Below are positions 1 through 6,473 of a DNA stretch of 11,175 bases, in pieces (the first letter of the stretch is position 1; every line of letters starts with the position of its first letter). The notes beneath the pieces were generated by a model. That model was not told the origin of the DNA, did not search any database, and was given only the letters and a program-made list of their open reading frames with translations. Both the position numbers and the translations under genes were made by a program. Source of the stretch: Methanobacteriota archaeon (GTDB lineage: Archaea > Thermoplasmatota > E2 > DHVEG-1); contig JAPKYG010000083.1 of NCBI GenBank assembly GCA_026394435.1, positions 1 to 11,175 on the forward strand, written 5' to 3'.

Positions 1-1194
1 AAGCACCCACATTAGTTTGACATAGGCGGTTTCAGGCAGCATATCCTCACCTGAGATAACGCCTGCTTTGATAAGGTCTCGTCCTGCGGAATACACTCGC
101 ATGTTGACTCGTCCGAACAGACACTGGGATGTCATGATGATGATTGAGCCGTTTTTGATAAGCTTGGTGATCCGTGGGAGGAGTTTTACTGATATATGCC
201 CTAGACCGGTCCCTGCTAACACAAGGCCTTTTTTCTCTGGGATGTCCGCTGGTTTCATCCCTGGATAGAAATAAAGTATCGCGACGTCTTCCTCCATGTT
301 GGTATCGGTTGTCACCGGTCCTGATGTCTTCTTCCGATATGGAGCGTCTAGTGTGATGACACCGTTTTCTACTTTTCCCAGTGGAAGGTCGTTGACGGTT
401 TGAAACGCGTCTCGTCTGGATGTATGGAATTTTCGAACTTTGGTACCTCGATGAATAGTTGAGAAGGTATCAGAGATTTCCCCATGCATCACGACGACAA
501 CTTCTCCGATATCTGCGGTTGCGGCAACGGTTGCTGCAGCGATGAGATTCTGCGCTGCGTCCGAGGATGGCCGGTCACTGGATCGTTGCGCTCCGACAAG
601 CACCACTGGTCCTGTGAGATTCTTCAGAAGAAATGATAATGCTGCTGCCGTGTATCCGAGCGTATCTGTTCCATGAGGGATTACCACGCCAGCTGCACCG
701 TTGTTGAGTTCTTTGGCGATGATCTCCGCGAGGGCTTGCCAGTGGGAAACCTCGATGTTTTCGCTAAGCATCTGGTAGGCGACCTGTGATTTCACATTAC
801 AGAGATCAAAGATTTCAGGGACTGAGAACGCGAGTTCCTCTGCCGATGAGGCAGGATGGACCGCACCGGTCCGATAATCGACGTAACAGGCGATCGTTCC
901 CCCGGTCCCGATGATGGAAATGGTTGGTTTTTTTTGATCATAGGGAATCTTTTTAATTTGTTTTTCCGTGGTTTTTTGTTTCTGTACAAGCATAATTTCA
1001 GTTTTTTTATCGACCGCAATACCGATGTTATACCCTGTTTTGAGTTTTATCGTAATAATATCGTCATCGCTGAATTCATGGTGTGGCATAAGCACTCCTT
1101 CATGCTGCTCGTCGTTTCGTATGATTCGAATAATGTCTCCGATGTCTGCGTTGGCTATCTTGAGTTTTTCCTCGATGTCTTTTTTTCTTGGCAT
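1..1194 (-). CDS. gatD: Glu-tRNA(Gln) amidotransferase subunit D, 3' end outside window
   Basis: GatD is the asparaginase-like subunit that frees ammonia from Gln/Asn for GatE, which turns Glu-tRNA(Gln) into Gln-tRNA(Gln) in archaea. The frame is open from the ATG at 1194-1192 to base 1, giving 398 residues; family members have roughly 420-440, so a few tens are missing beyond the window. The N-terminal small domain (about 30-75, with LMPHHEFSDDDIITIKLKTG) precedes the L-asparaginase domain. GTGGTIA lies at 96-102, HGTDTLGY at 174-181 and GTKVRKFH at 250-257, so T100, T176, D177 and K252 or K255 are the probable catalytic residues. The late motif AYVKLMWVL sits right at the window edge. The start is supported by a TATA box about 30 bases upstream and no Shine-Dalgarno, so the message is probably leaderless. 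gatE is not in the window. Identification is secure. Confidence 0.96.
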   Translation of the reverse strand, partial: MPRKKDIEEKLKIANADIGDIIRIIRNDEQHEGVLMPHHEFSDDDIITIKLKTGYNIGIAVDKKTEIMLVQKQKTTEKQIKKIPYDQKKPTISIIGTGGTIACYVDYRTGAVHPASSAEELAFSVPEIFDLCNVKSQVAYQMLSENIEVSHWQALAEIIAKELNNGAAGVVIPHGTDTLGYTAAALSFLLKNLTGPVVLVGAQRSSDRPSSDAAQNLIAAATVAATADIGEVVVVMHGEISDTFSTIHRGTKVRKFHTSRRDAFQTVNDLPLGKVENGVITLDAPYRKKTSGPVTTDTNMEEDVAILYFYPGMKPADIPEKKGLVLAGTGLGHISVKLLPRITKLIKNGSIIIMTSQCLFGRVNMRVYSAGRDLIKAGVISGEDMLPETAYVKLMWVL

Positions 1195-1220
1195 GCTGTT
1201 CTTGTGTAGTATCTGTTTGG

Positions 1221-1228
1221 TTTTTATA
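1221..1228 (-). promoter_or_regulatory. TATA box for gatD
   Basis: On the minus strand this reads TATAAAAA. Its centre is about 31 bases before the gatD ATG (1194), the distance expected when transcription starts at or just before the start codon. No Shine-Dalgarno is seen between it and the ATG, which fits a leaderless message. Confidence 0.6.
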
Positions 1229-1255
1229 GAATTATCCTCTTTTGCATCAGAACTG

Positions 1256-1261
1256 TTTTAT
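1256..1261 (+). promoter_or_regulatory. Candidate TATA box for truA
   Basis: TTTTAT is centred about 27 bases before the truA ATG (1286), again consistent with leaderless transcription. The match is weaker than that of the divergent gatD box. The 91-base spacer 1195-1285 would hold both divergent promoters. Confidence 0.4.
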
Positions 1262-1285
1262 GGGAGAAACAATTTCGGTGCTTGT

Positions 1286-1834
1286 ATGCGAGTTGCATTA
1301 AAGTTCACCTATGATGGAAAACATTTTTCCGGGTATGCACGGCAACCTGGTCAACGAACCATTGAACAAGAGCTTTTAGATCTGTTGATTGAACGAAAAA
1401 TTATCGCTAGTGCGAATACCTCTTGTTTTCGTACCGCGAGTCGTACTGATCGCGGTGTGTCTGCCTTGGGCAATGTGTGTGCATTTGATACTGCTTGTTC
1501 CAAAGAAAAGATTGTTAGCCAGTTGACAAGGGATACATCAGATGTGTTCATCTATGGGGTGCAATCGGTTGAGCTTGGTTTTTATCCACGTCATGCAAAA
1601 AGAAGGGAATACCGGTATTATTTGATGAGAAACGATCTTGATGTTGATGCAGTGTTTTCTGCTGTTGGGTTATTTACCGGTGAGCATAACTTTCAGAATT
1701 TCGCGCGGGTTGAACCGTTGAAAAACCCGGTTCGAACAATTGACAACATCGTTATCGTTGAGAAACAGGATTTTTTAGTTCTTGATTTTTATGCACAGAC
1801 ATTTCTTTGGAACCAGATTCGTCGTGATTTTTGA
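1286..1834 (+). CDS. truA: tRNA pseudouridine synthase A, C-terminally truncated
   Basis: TruA converts uridines 38-40 of the tRNA anticodon stem to pseudouridine. The ATG at 1286 gives MRVALKFTYDG, the normal family N-terminus; the frame is open further upstream, but that extension is antisense to gatD and has no TruA character. The catalytic Asp is D55 in ASRTDRGVSALGN, and the tRNA-contact segment RREYRYYL is at 106-113. The protein breaks off after FLWNQIRR (173-180) plus DF at 182 residues, whereas family members have about 250-270. The conserved C-terminal strand/helix part is missing, and the other two forward frames after 1828 do not supply it. Either the gene has lost its 3' end through rearrangement with the convergent pfkA region, or there is an assembly error. 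It may be non-functional; a second truA elsewhere is possible. Codons are T/G-rich, unlike the minus-strand neighbours. Confidence 0.85.
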   Translation: MRVALKFTYDGKHFSGYARQPGQRTIEQELLDLLIERKIIASANTSCFRTASRTDRGVSALGNVCAFDTACSKEKIVSQLTRDTSDVFIYGVQSVELGFYPRHAKRREYRYYLMRNDLDVDAVFSAVGLFTGEHNFQNFARVEPLKNPVRTIDNIVIVEKQDFLVLDFYAQTFLWNQIRRDF

Positions 1835-1898
1835 AAACAGGATTGTCGCTTCGTTATGATGATTCTTTATTAATTAACAGATTATCACTGTATATTCT
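1835..1898. other. Short spacer between convergent truA and pfkA
   Basis: An AT-rich 64-base spacer. I see no continuation of truA beyond a ten-residue open stretch in the +1 frame (IFENRIVASL, then stop), and no hairpin or T-run that would clearly end either transcript. It is the probable breakpoint region for the truA truncation. Confidence 0.5.
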
Positions 1899-2906
1899 TT
1901 ATGTAATCACTTCAAGAGCTTTTTCCTGTTGTGCTGCTAAGACCTCATTCATTTTCAGATAGGTCATGTCCATGTCTTTTTTCTTCGTCCACGTCTCTTC
2001 GAGTGGTGTGAGTGTCGCTGTATTATTGACCATGCCAACCATTTTATCGTTTTCATTGTTCATGACCGCAAGGACCGATTCGTATCCTAATCTGCTAGCA
2101 AGCACCCGGTCAAACGCAGAAGGGTCTCCTCCCCGTTGTACATGACCAAGCACGCTGACCTTAATATCCCAGTCAATGACTTTTTCTATGTTTGATTTTA
2201 TCTCCAATGCTCCACCCGCAGCTTCTCCTTCAGCGACGACAATGATACTGCTTTTTTTTCCTGCTTTGTGTTGTGCATTCAGTTTCGCGGTGAGTTTCTG
2301 CATCTCCATGGGGGCCTCTGGGATAAGAATGTCTTCAGCACCACCACCAATACCGGTATATAAGGCGATGTATCCTGATGTCCGCCCCATGACCTCGATA
2401 ATAAAGAGTCGTGAGTGTGATGAGGCGGTGTCCCGTATCTTATCTATTGCCTCAAGTGCCGTGTTGACCGCGGTGTCAAAACCAATGGTAAAATCAGTCC
2501 CGTATAAATCGTTATCAATCGTTCCTGGTATCCCGATGCCTTGGATGGGGAACTCTTGGATGAGCTGATGAAGCCCGCGGAACGACCCGTCTCCTCCGAT
2601 GACGATGATGCTATCGATGCCAAAGCGTTTTATGTTTTTGAATGCTTTTTCTCGACCTTCTTTCGTGAGAAACTCGTTGCTACGTGCAGTTTGCAGGACG
2701 GTTCCGCCGTCCTTGATGATGTTGCTGACGGAATACCGGTTGAGCTGTTCAATGTCACCCTCGATCATTCCTTGATACCCGCGGTTGATCCCAAACAGCG
2801 TGTTTCCATGATAAATCCCGGTTCGTACGACCGCGCGTATCGCTGCATTCATCCCAGGAGCATCACCACCGCTGGTCAGTACTCCAATGTATTTTCCCTG
2901 ACTCAT
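1899..2906 (-). CDS. pfkA: ATP-dependent 6-phosphofructokinase (PfkA family)
   Basis: This enzyme phosphorylates fructose 6-phosphate to fructose 1,6-bisphosphate with ATP in glycolysis. The 335-residue protein compares with about 320 for bacterial PfkA. Motifs in order: TSGGDAPGMNAAIR at 11-24 (nucleotide loop), GGDGSFRG at 104-111, PGTIDND at 127-133 with D131 as the catalytic base, MGRTSGYIA at 173-181, and GHVQRGG near the C-terminus. Gly after GGD and PGTIDND instead of PKTIDND point to ATP rather than pyrophosphate as donor. The open frame runs back to 2945, but the ATG at 2906 is chosen because GAGGTGAT (2910-2917) lies just before it and MSQGKYIGVLTSGGD matches the family start. Many archaea use an ADP-dependent, unrelated PFK, so bacterial origin by transfer is likely (inference). 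It stands alone, convergent with truA. Confidence 0.95.
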   Translation of the reverse strand: MSQGKYIGVLTSGGDAPGMNAAIRAVVRTGIYHGNTLFGINRGYQGMIEGDIEQLNRYSVSNIIKDGGTVLQTARSNEFLTKEGREKAFKNIKRFGIDSIIVIGGDGSFRGLHQLIQEFPIQGIGIPGTIDNDLYGTDFTIGFDTAVNTALEAIDKIRDTASSHSRLFIIEVMGRTSGYIALYTGIGGGAEDILIPEAPMEMQKLTAKLNAQHKAGKKSSIIVVAEGEAAGGALEIKSNIEKVIDWDIKVSVLGHVQRGGDPSAFDRVLASRLGYESVLAVMNNENDKMVGMVNNTATLTPLEETWTKKKDMDMTYLKMNEVLAAQQEKALEVIT

Positions 2907-2909
2907 CCT

Positions 2910-2917
2910 ATCACCTC
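2910..2917 (-). promoter_or_regulatory. Strong Shine-Dalgarno site deciding the pfkA start
   Basis: The minus strand reads GAGGTGAT, an eight-base match to the archaeal 16S rRNA 3' end complement, three bases before the ATG at 2906. It excludes the longer open frame from 2945 as the likely product. The other genes nearby mostly lack so good a site. Confidence 0.75.
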
Positions 2918-2942
2918 TCTGCCATACTGAAATCATTTCTGC

Positions 2943-2951
2943 CATTTAAAA
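2943..2951 (-). promoter_or_regulatory. Candidate TATA box for pfkA
   Basis: On the minus strand a TTTTAAATG stretch lies about 40 bases before the pfkA ATG. A start site about 25 bases downstream would leave a leader of roughly 14 bases that contains the Shine-Dalgarno site. Confidence 0.4.
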
Positions 2952-3017
2952 CATTCCGGGTAAAAAAGGTTTGGTGTCGTATGATTTGTTGTCTTGTCAT
3001 CAAACGTGCTTCAACCT

Positions 3018-3028
3018 AAATATTTATT
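3018..3028 (+). promoter_or_regulatory. Candidate TATA box for tRNA-Leu
   Basis: The AT-rich stretch AAATATTTATT lies about 30-38 bases upstream of the mature tRNA 5' end (3057), a standard arrangement for archaeal stable RNA promoters. Confidence 0.5.
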
Positions 3029-3056
3029 ATGAATGAACTGTTCTTGTGTTGCTCGT

Positions 3057-3141
3057 GCAGGGGTAGCCAAGCCTGGTCTACGGCGACAGACTCAAGATCT
3101 GTTCCTGCAGAGGTTCGGGGGTTCAAATCCCTTCCCCTGCA
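3057..3141 (+). tRNA. tRNA-Leu (anticodon CAA)
   Basis: The acceptor stem GCAGGGG (3057-3063) pairs with CCCCTGC (3134-3140), with discriminator A at 3141; no CCA is encoded. The D arm follows. The anticodon stem ACAGA/TCTGT encloses the loop CTCAAGA (3091-3097) with anticodon CAA at 3093-3095, which reads UUG. The long variable region (about 3103-3116, short stem CCT/AGG) marks a class II tRNA as expected for leucine. The T arm is GGGGG / TTCAAAT / CCCTT (3117-3133). There is no intron. A T7 run follows directly. The gene lies opposite to the end of a broken sulfotransferase gene, whose remaining frame reads antisense into the T arm. Confidence 0.95.
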
Positions 3142-3608
3142 CTTTTTTTAATGTACAGGAAATTTGGGAAATCATAGGGGTTTTTAAGGAGGATTGATTT
3201 GTCGTTTCCTGCAATGAACTGGATTTTTTTACACATCTCGGTAAAGAGCGCAACGTTTTTTTTTGGTAATGAACATCTGAACGGTTTTTTTGTTGAGAAG
3301 AAATCCGTATTCCTCTGCGAACTCTGCTGTTACTTTCAATCGGTCAATTCCTCTATCCTGCAGGCCTTTTTCTTTAAATAACTCAGTCAGATGCTGCTTT
3401 GCTTGTTCTTCTTTTTTCAAGTGGTGATTCAAAAGAAGCTCGTTGTAGTTGATTAGATGATACGCAGTGACAGCATTGAAGTTCCCTGTTTTGGTAAGCA
3501 TCTTGTACAGGATACTGGTTCCTGAACGGAGCAACCCTAAGATAAAAACTGGTTGGAACGTAACCCGTTGGAGTTCTTGATGAATTCTTTATCCGGGATG
3601 ATTCCCAT
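3123..3608 (-). pseudogene. Sulfotransferase remnant, two frameshifts, 3' end lost
   Basis: PAPS-dependent sulfotransferases move a sulfuryl group from PAPS to an acceptor. The likely start is the ATG at 3608, nine bases after the cysC stop, giving MGIIPDKEFIK. One base is then missing near 3573-3577, and the frame changes to ELQRVTFQPVFILGLLRSGTS; LLRSGTS is the 5'-phosphosulfate-binding loop. At the nine-base A run (T run on plus, 3256-3264) the frame changes again and resumes as VALFTEMCKKIQFIAGNDKS followed by ILLKNPYDFPNFLYIKK, resembling the second nucleotide-binding region of the family. Family resemblance stops at about 3150, a few bases from the tRNA-Leu 3' end, and the frame then reads into the tRNA to a TGA at 3125-3123. 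About 160 residues remain of a usual 270-300. Decay after truncation is the simplest reading; sequencing error could explain the A-run shift but not the missing 3' part. Confidence 0.8.
3143..3149 (+). terminator. T-run terminator of tRNA-Leu
   Basis: TTTTTTT begins two bases after the tRNA discriminator, the usual archaeal oligo-U termination signal. It also marks the point where the sulfotransferase homology on the other strand ends. Confidence 0.6.
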
Positions 3609-3617
3609 GTCTTTTCC

Positions 3618-4154
3618 TTACCACATGATATACCCAAGTTCTTCTATTGTATGCAACACCTTCTTGACGCTCTCTTCAAGAGACTCTGTATCGGTATTCA
3701 GGATAAGCTCTGGATGCTCGGGTTCTTCATACGGGTCGTCAACACCGGTGAAATGCTTGATTTTTCCTTCAAGCGCTTTTCGATACATACCTTTGACGTC
3801 ACGTTTAATGCAGATCTCCACGGGGCATCGAACATAGACTTCCACGAATCTTTCAATTTCCTTTCGTGCTTTCCTTCGTTGCTCTCTATAAGGCGAGACA
3901 AAGGTTGCGAGCACCACAACGTTATTTCGTGTGAGCATTTTCGCAACAAACGTGATACGTCTGATGTTTTCATCTCTATCTTTTTTTGAGAACCCAAGAT
4001 CACTAGTAAGACCCTGGCGGACGACATCCCCGTCGAGTCGTTCAACCGTGTAATCCTTCTTTTTTAAAAATGTTGCAACCTGGTCTGCGATGGTTGTTTT
4101 CCCGCAGCAGGGGATCCCAGTAAACCAGACGGTGAAACCCTGGTGTTTTTTCAT
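3618..4154 (-). CDS. cysC: Adenylylsulfate (APS) kinase
   Basis: CysC phosphorylates APS at the 3' position with ATP to give PAPS. At 178 residues it is of normal single-domain length. The Walker A motif is GIPCCGKT at 13-20 (two Cys where GLSGAGKS is common). DGDVVRQGL at 41-49 holds the Asp/Arg pair that binds APS, followed by LGFSKKDRDENIRR at 53-66. FVSPYR at 85-90 carries the conserved Ser of the family. The KHFTGVDDPYEEP segment near 134-146 is the lid region. The ATG at 4154 follows the cysN stop by five bases, so the genes are co-transcribed; a modest AAGGA lies upstream inside the cysN end. The next gene downstream is the broken sulfotransferase, the expected consumer of PAPS. Confidence 0.96.
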   Translation of the reverse strand: MKKHQGFTVWFTGIPCCGKTTIADQVATFLKKKDYTVERLDGDVVRQGLTSDLGFSKKDRDENIRRITFVAKMLTRNNVVVLATFVSPYREQRRKARKEIERFVEVYVRCPVEICIKRDVKGMYRKALEGKIKHFTGVDDPYEEPEHPELILNTDTESLEESVKKVLHTIEELGYIMW

Positions 4155-4159
4155 AGATA

Positions 4160-5461
4160 TTATTCCTTCTTTTTCTTTTCAGTAACTTTGGTGGAGGGTT
4201 CTCGTATCATCCCTGCGCCAACGGTCTCATTGGTTGCTTCATCGATGAGGATTATGCTGCCGGTGGCTCGATTATGCTGGTAACTATCATAGAACAATGG
4301 TTGCGCAGTTCGCATCGTGATACGTCCGATGTCGTTGAGTCCCAGTTGTGTAGCCTCGGGTATCCGATGTAAGGTGTTGATGTCGATTTTGTATTGGATT
4401 TCTTTGACAATCCCTTTTGTTTCTCTGGTGGTGTGGCGTATGATGTACCTGGTTCCGGAGGTTAATGGTTTTGTGTTCATCCAGCAGACCATGAAATCAA
4501 TGTTCTGGCCGATAAGTGGCGTGTTATGCTCACGAACAAGCATGTCCCCACGGCTGATATCAAGATCGTCTTTGAGTTGCACAACCACAGACATCGGGGG
4601 AAATGCTTCATTGATTTCTCCTTGTGGGGTCTCAATCGACTTGATTGTGGTAGTAAACCCAGAGGGGAGTACAGTGACCCGGTCCCCTGGTTTGAAGATC
4701 CCGCTTGCGATTTTTCCGGCATACCCTCGGTAATCATGATGTTTGTCGGATCGCGGTCGGATCACATATTGGACTGGGAACCGGCAGTCAACAAGGTTTT
4801 CGTCACTGCCGATGTGGACGTCTTCAAGATGGTACAGCAAAGTAGGGCCATGGTACCAATTCATCTGATTTGATGCATGGACCACGTTATCACCCTTTAA
4901 TGCGCTGATAGGAATAAACGTGATATCAGGGACTATGAGCTTTGAGATGAAATCCTCTATTTCATTTTTAATGGTGTCGTAGATCTCTTGTTTGTAGCTG
5001 ACGAGGTCCATCTTGTTAATGCAGACGACAAAATGTGGGATCTGCAGAAGCGAGGCGATGAATATATGGCGATGGGTTTGTTCAGTAACCCCGTTACGTG
5101 CGTCCACAAGGATTAATGCAAGATTCGCGGTTGATGCCCCTGTGACCATGTTGCGTGTGTACTGGATGTGCCCTGGGGTATCTGCAATGATGAATTTTCT
5201 GACCGGGGTTGCAAAGTATCGATATGCGACATCTATGGTAATCCCTTGTTCACGCTCTGCCCGTAGACCGTCGGTGAGCAGTGCGAGGTTGAGCTCTTCG
5301 CCGCGTTGCTGGCTCAGTCGCTCTAGGTTTTCCAACTGATCTTGAAAGAGGGTTTTACTGTCATACAGGAGCCGGCCGATAAGGGTGCTTTTCCCATCAT
5401 CCACGCTTCCTGCGGTGGTGAAACGGAGCAAATCCATGTCGAGATAACTTTTTTGTTCCAT
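4160..5461 (-). CDS. cysN: Sulfate adenylyltransferase large subunit (GTPase)
   Basis: CysN is the GTPase subunit of ATP sulfurylase; GTP hydrolysis drives CysD to make APS from ATP and sulfate. The 433-residue protein is shorter than the 475 of E. coli. EF-Tu-like G motifs: GSVDDGKST at 18-26, GITIDVAYRYF at 73-83, DTPGH at 94-98 and NKMD at 149-152. Two beta-barrel domains follow, with VIRPRSDKHHDYRGYAGKI and GDMLVREHNTPL as recognisable segments. The frame is open back to 5518 inside cysD, but the ATG at 5461 gives the family start MEQKSYLDMDLLRFTTAGSVDDGKS and lies one base after the cysD stop. A GGAGG at the cysD 3' end, about 12 bases before the ATG, can serve as ribosome site. There is no fused APS kinase domain; cysC is a separate gene. 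Confidence 0.96.
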   Translation of the reverse strand: MEQKSYLDMDLLRFTTAGSVDDGKSTLIGRLLYDSKTLFQDQLENLERLSQQRGEELNLALLTDGLRAEREQGITIDVAYRYFATPVRKFIIADTPGHIQYTRNMVTGASTANLALILVDARNGVTEQTHRHIFIASLLQIPHFVVCINKMDLVSYKQEIYDTIKNEIEDFISKLIVPDITFIPISALKGDNVVHASNQMNWYHGPTLLYHLEDVHIGSDENLVDCRFPVQYVIRPRSDKHHDYRGYAGKIASGIFKPGDRVTVLPSGFTTTIKSIETPQGEINEAFPPMSVVVQLKDDLDISRGDMLVREHNTPLIGQNIDFMVCWMNTKPLTSGTRYIIRHTTRETKGIVKEIQYKIDINTLHRIPEATQLGLNDIGRITMRTAQPLFYDSYQHNRATGSIILIDEATNETVGAGMIREPSTKVTEKKKKE

Positions 5462-5462
5462 G

Positions 5463-6374
5463 TTAGAAGTATCCCTCCTTTTTCCGGTCCTCGAGCGCGT
5501 TTTCCGATCGTCGGTCATCTGCTCTAGTGCCTCGCTCCGAGATACGGTAGGTTGCGACCTCTTGGACGATCTCTTCTAAAGTTCGAGCATTTGATTGTAT
5601 TGCTCCCGTACAGGTCATGTCTCCAACGGTGCGGAACCGTACGGTCATGGATTGGGCTGTTTTCTTTTCAGCGGCATCAAGATGCAGATAGTCAGAGTAC
5701 GCGTAGATAACACCGTCTCGGATGATACAATCACGTGTGTGAGAGAAATAAATCAAGGGAATCTGAATTCGTTCTTTGAGGATGTATTGCCAGATGTCCA
5801 GTTCTGTCCAGTTGCTTAATGGAAAGACTCGGAAATGTTCTCCGATATGTTTTCGTCCGTTGTAAACGTCCCAGAGCTCTGGACGCTGGTTTTTTGGGTC
5901 CCATTGTCCGAAGTCGTTTCGATGAGAGAAGAATCGTTCTTTGGCCCGAGATTTTTCTTCGTCCCTTCGTCCACCTCCGATAGCTGCATCGAATTTATAT
6001 TCATGGATAGCGTCAAGGAGTGTGATAGATTGAAGATAATTCCGGCTCGCGTGTTTCCCTGTTTCTTCTTTGACGCGTCCGGTGTCAATGGATCTTTGAA
6101 CTGAGCTAACGAGTAATCGGATATCAAGGTATTTTGCAAACGTATCTCTGAAGATGAGTACTTCAGGAAAATTATGTCCGGTATCAATATGGAGAAATGG
6201 AAATGGGATTTTCGCTGGGGAGAATGCTTTTCGGGAGAGATGTCCAAGCACAATAGAGTCTTTTCCACCGGAGAAAAGCAACACCGGTCGTTCGAATTGT
6301 GCTGCGACTTCACGGATGACGTAGATTGATTCTGCTTCAAGTTTCTGCAGGTGATTGAGGTTATATCGTTTCAT
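5463..6374 (-). CDS. cysD: Sulfate adenylyltransferase small subunit
   Basis: CysD is the catalytic PP-loop subunit of the CysDN ATP sulfurylase. With the ATG at 6374 the protein has 303 residues against 302 in E. coli. The PP-loop SGGKDS is at 35-40; LHIDTGHNFPE, AIGGGRRDEEKSRAKER, WDPKNQRPELW, FPLSNWTELDIWQYI and VRFRTVGDMTCTGA follow in the usual order, and the C-terminus ends KKEGYF as in the family. An in-frame TTG at 6434 would add 20 residues (MGVFYFGKVFERL...), but MKRYNLNHLQKLEAESIYVI is the standard CysD start. No Shine-Dalgarno precedes this ATG, and a TATAAA only 13-18 bases upstream is too close to act as its promoter, so the start is the least certain part. It is the first gene of the cysD-cysN-cysC-sulfotransferase operon and diverges from the glycosylase gene. 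Confidence 0.96.
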   Translation of the reverse strand: MKRYNLNHLQKLEAESIYVIREVAAQFERPVLLFSGGKDSIVLGHLSRKAFSPAKIPFPFLHIDTGHNFPEVLIFRDTFAKYLDIRLLVSSVQRSIDTGRVKEETGKHASRNYLQSITLLDAIHEYKFDAAIGGGRRDEEKSRAKERFFSHRNDFGQWDPKNQRPELWDVYNGRKHIGEHFRVFPLSNWTELDIWQYILKERIQIPLIYFSHTRDCIIRDGVIYAYSDYLHLDAAEKKTAQSMTVRFRTVGDMTCTGAIQSNARTLEEIVQEVATYRISERGTRADDRRSENALEDRKKEGYF

Positions 6375-6413
6375 AGGAGGGATATCTTTATACGGCAAAC
6401 GTTCAAAAACTTT

Positions 6414-6428
6414 ACCAAAATAAAAAAC
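6414..6428 (-). promoter_or_regulatory. Candidate promoter of the cysD operon
   Basis: On the minus strand a TTTTTTATTTT stretch lies about 40-50 bases before the cysD ATG (6374) and could act as TATA box with a leader of 20-25 bases. The match is loose. It shares the 99-base divergent spacer 6375-6473 with the glycosylase promoter. Confidence 0.3.
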
Positions 6429-6440
6429 GCCCAAAAATCA

Positions 6441-6448
6441 TATTAATA
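6441..6448 (+). promoter_or_regulatory. TATA box for the MutY-like gene
   Basis: TATTAATA, preceded by an A-rich stretch, is centred about 29 bases before the ATG at 6474. No Shine-Dalgarno is seen, so transcription probably starts at or near the start codon. Confidence 0.5.
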
Positions 6449-6473
6449 ACGTAGGTGCTCATCAAGCAGAGTT

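Noticed and set aside
968..1285. Upstream extension of the truA frame (about 106 residues)
   Set aside because: It runs antisense through gatD and has low-complexity hydrophobic content with no TruA similarity; the ATG at 1286 matches the family start.
2176..2930. Two plus-strand open frames opposite pfkA
   Set aside because: They are antisense to a clearly conserved gene, have no recognisable domain and no promoter or ribosome site.
1829..3204. Direct repeats at the two borders of the pfkA/tRNA block
   Set aside because: Only a loose similarity (GGATTG followed by TCG near 1843 and 3190) was found, which is not better than chance for AT-rich sequence.
3383..3637. An 84-codon minus-strand frame beginning with TTG inside the end of cysC
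   Set aside because: It overlaps the sulfotransferase remnant in a wrong frame and carries none of its motifs.
5816..6340. A 174-codon minus-strand open frame within cysD in another frame
   Set aside because: It overlaps the strongly conserved cysD on the same strand; its composition is Ser/His/Asn-rich and it resembles no known protein.
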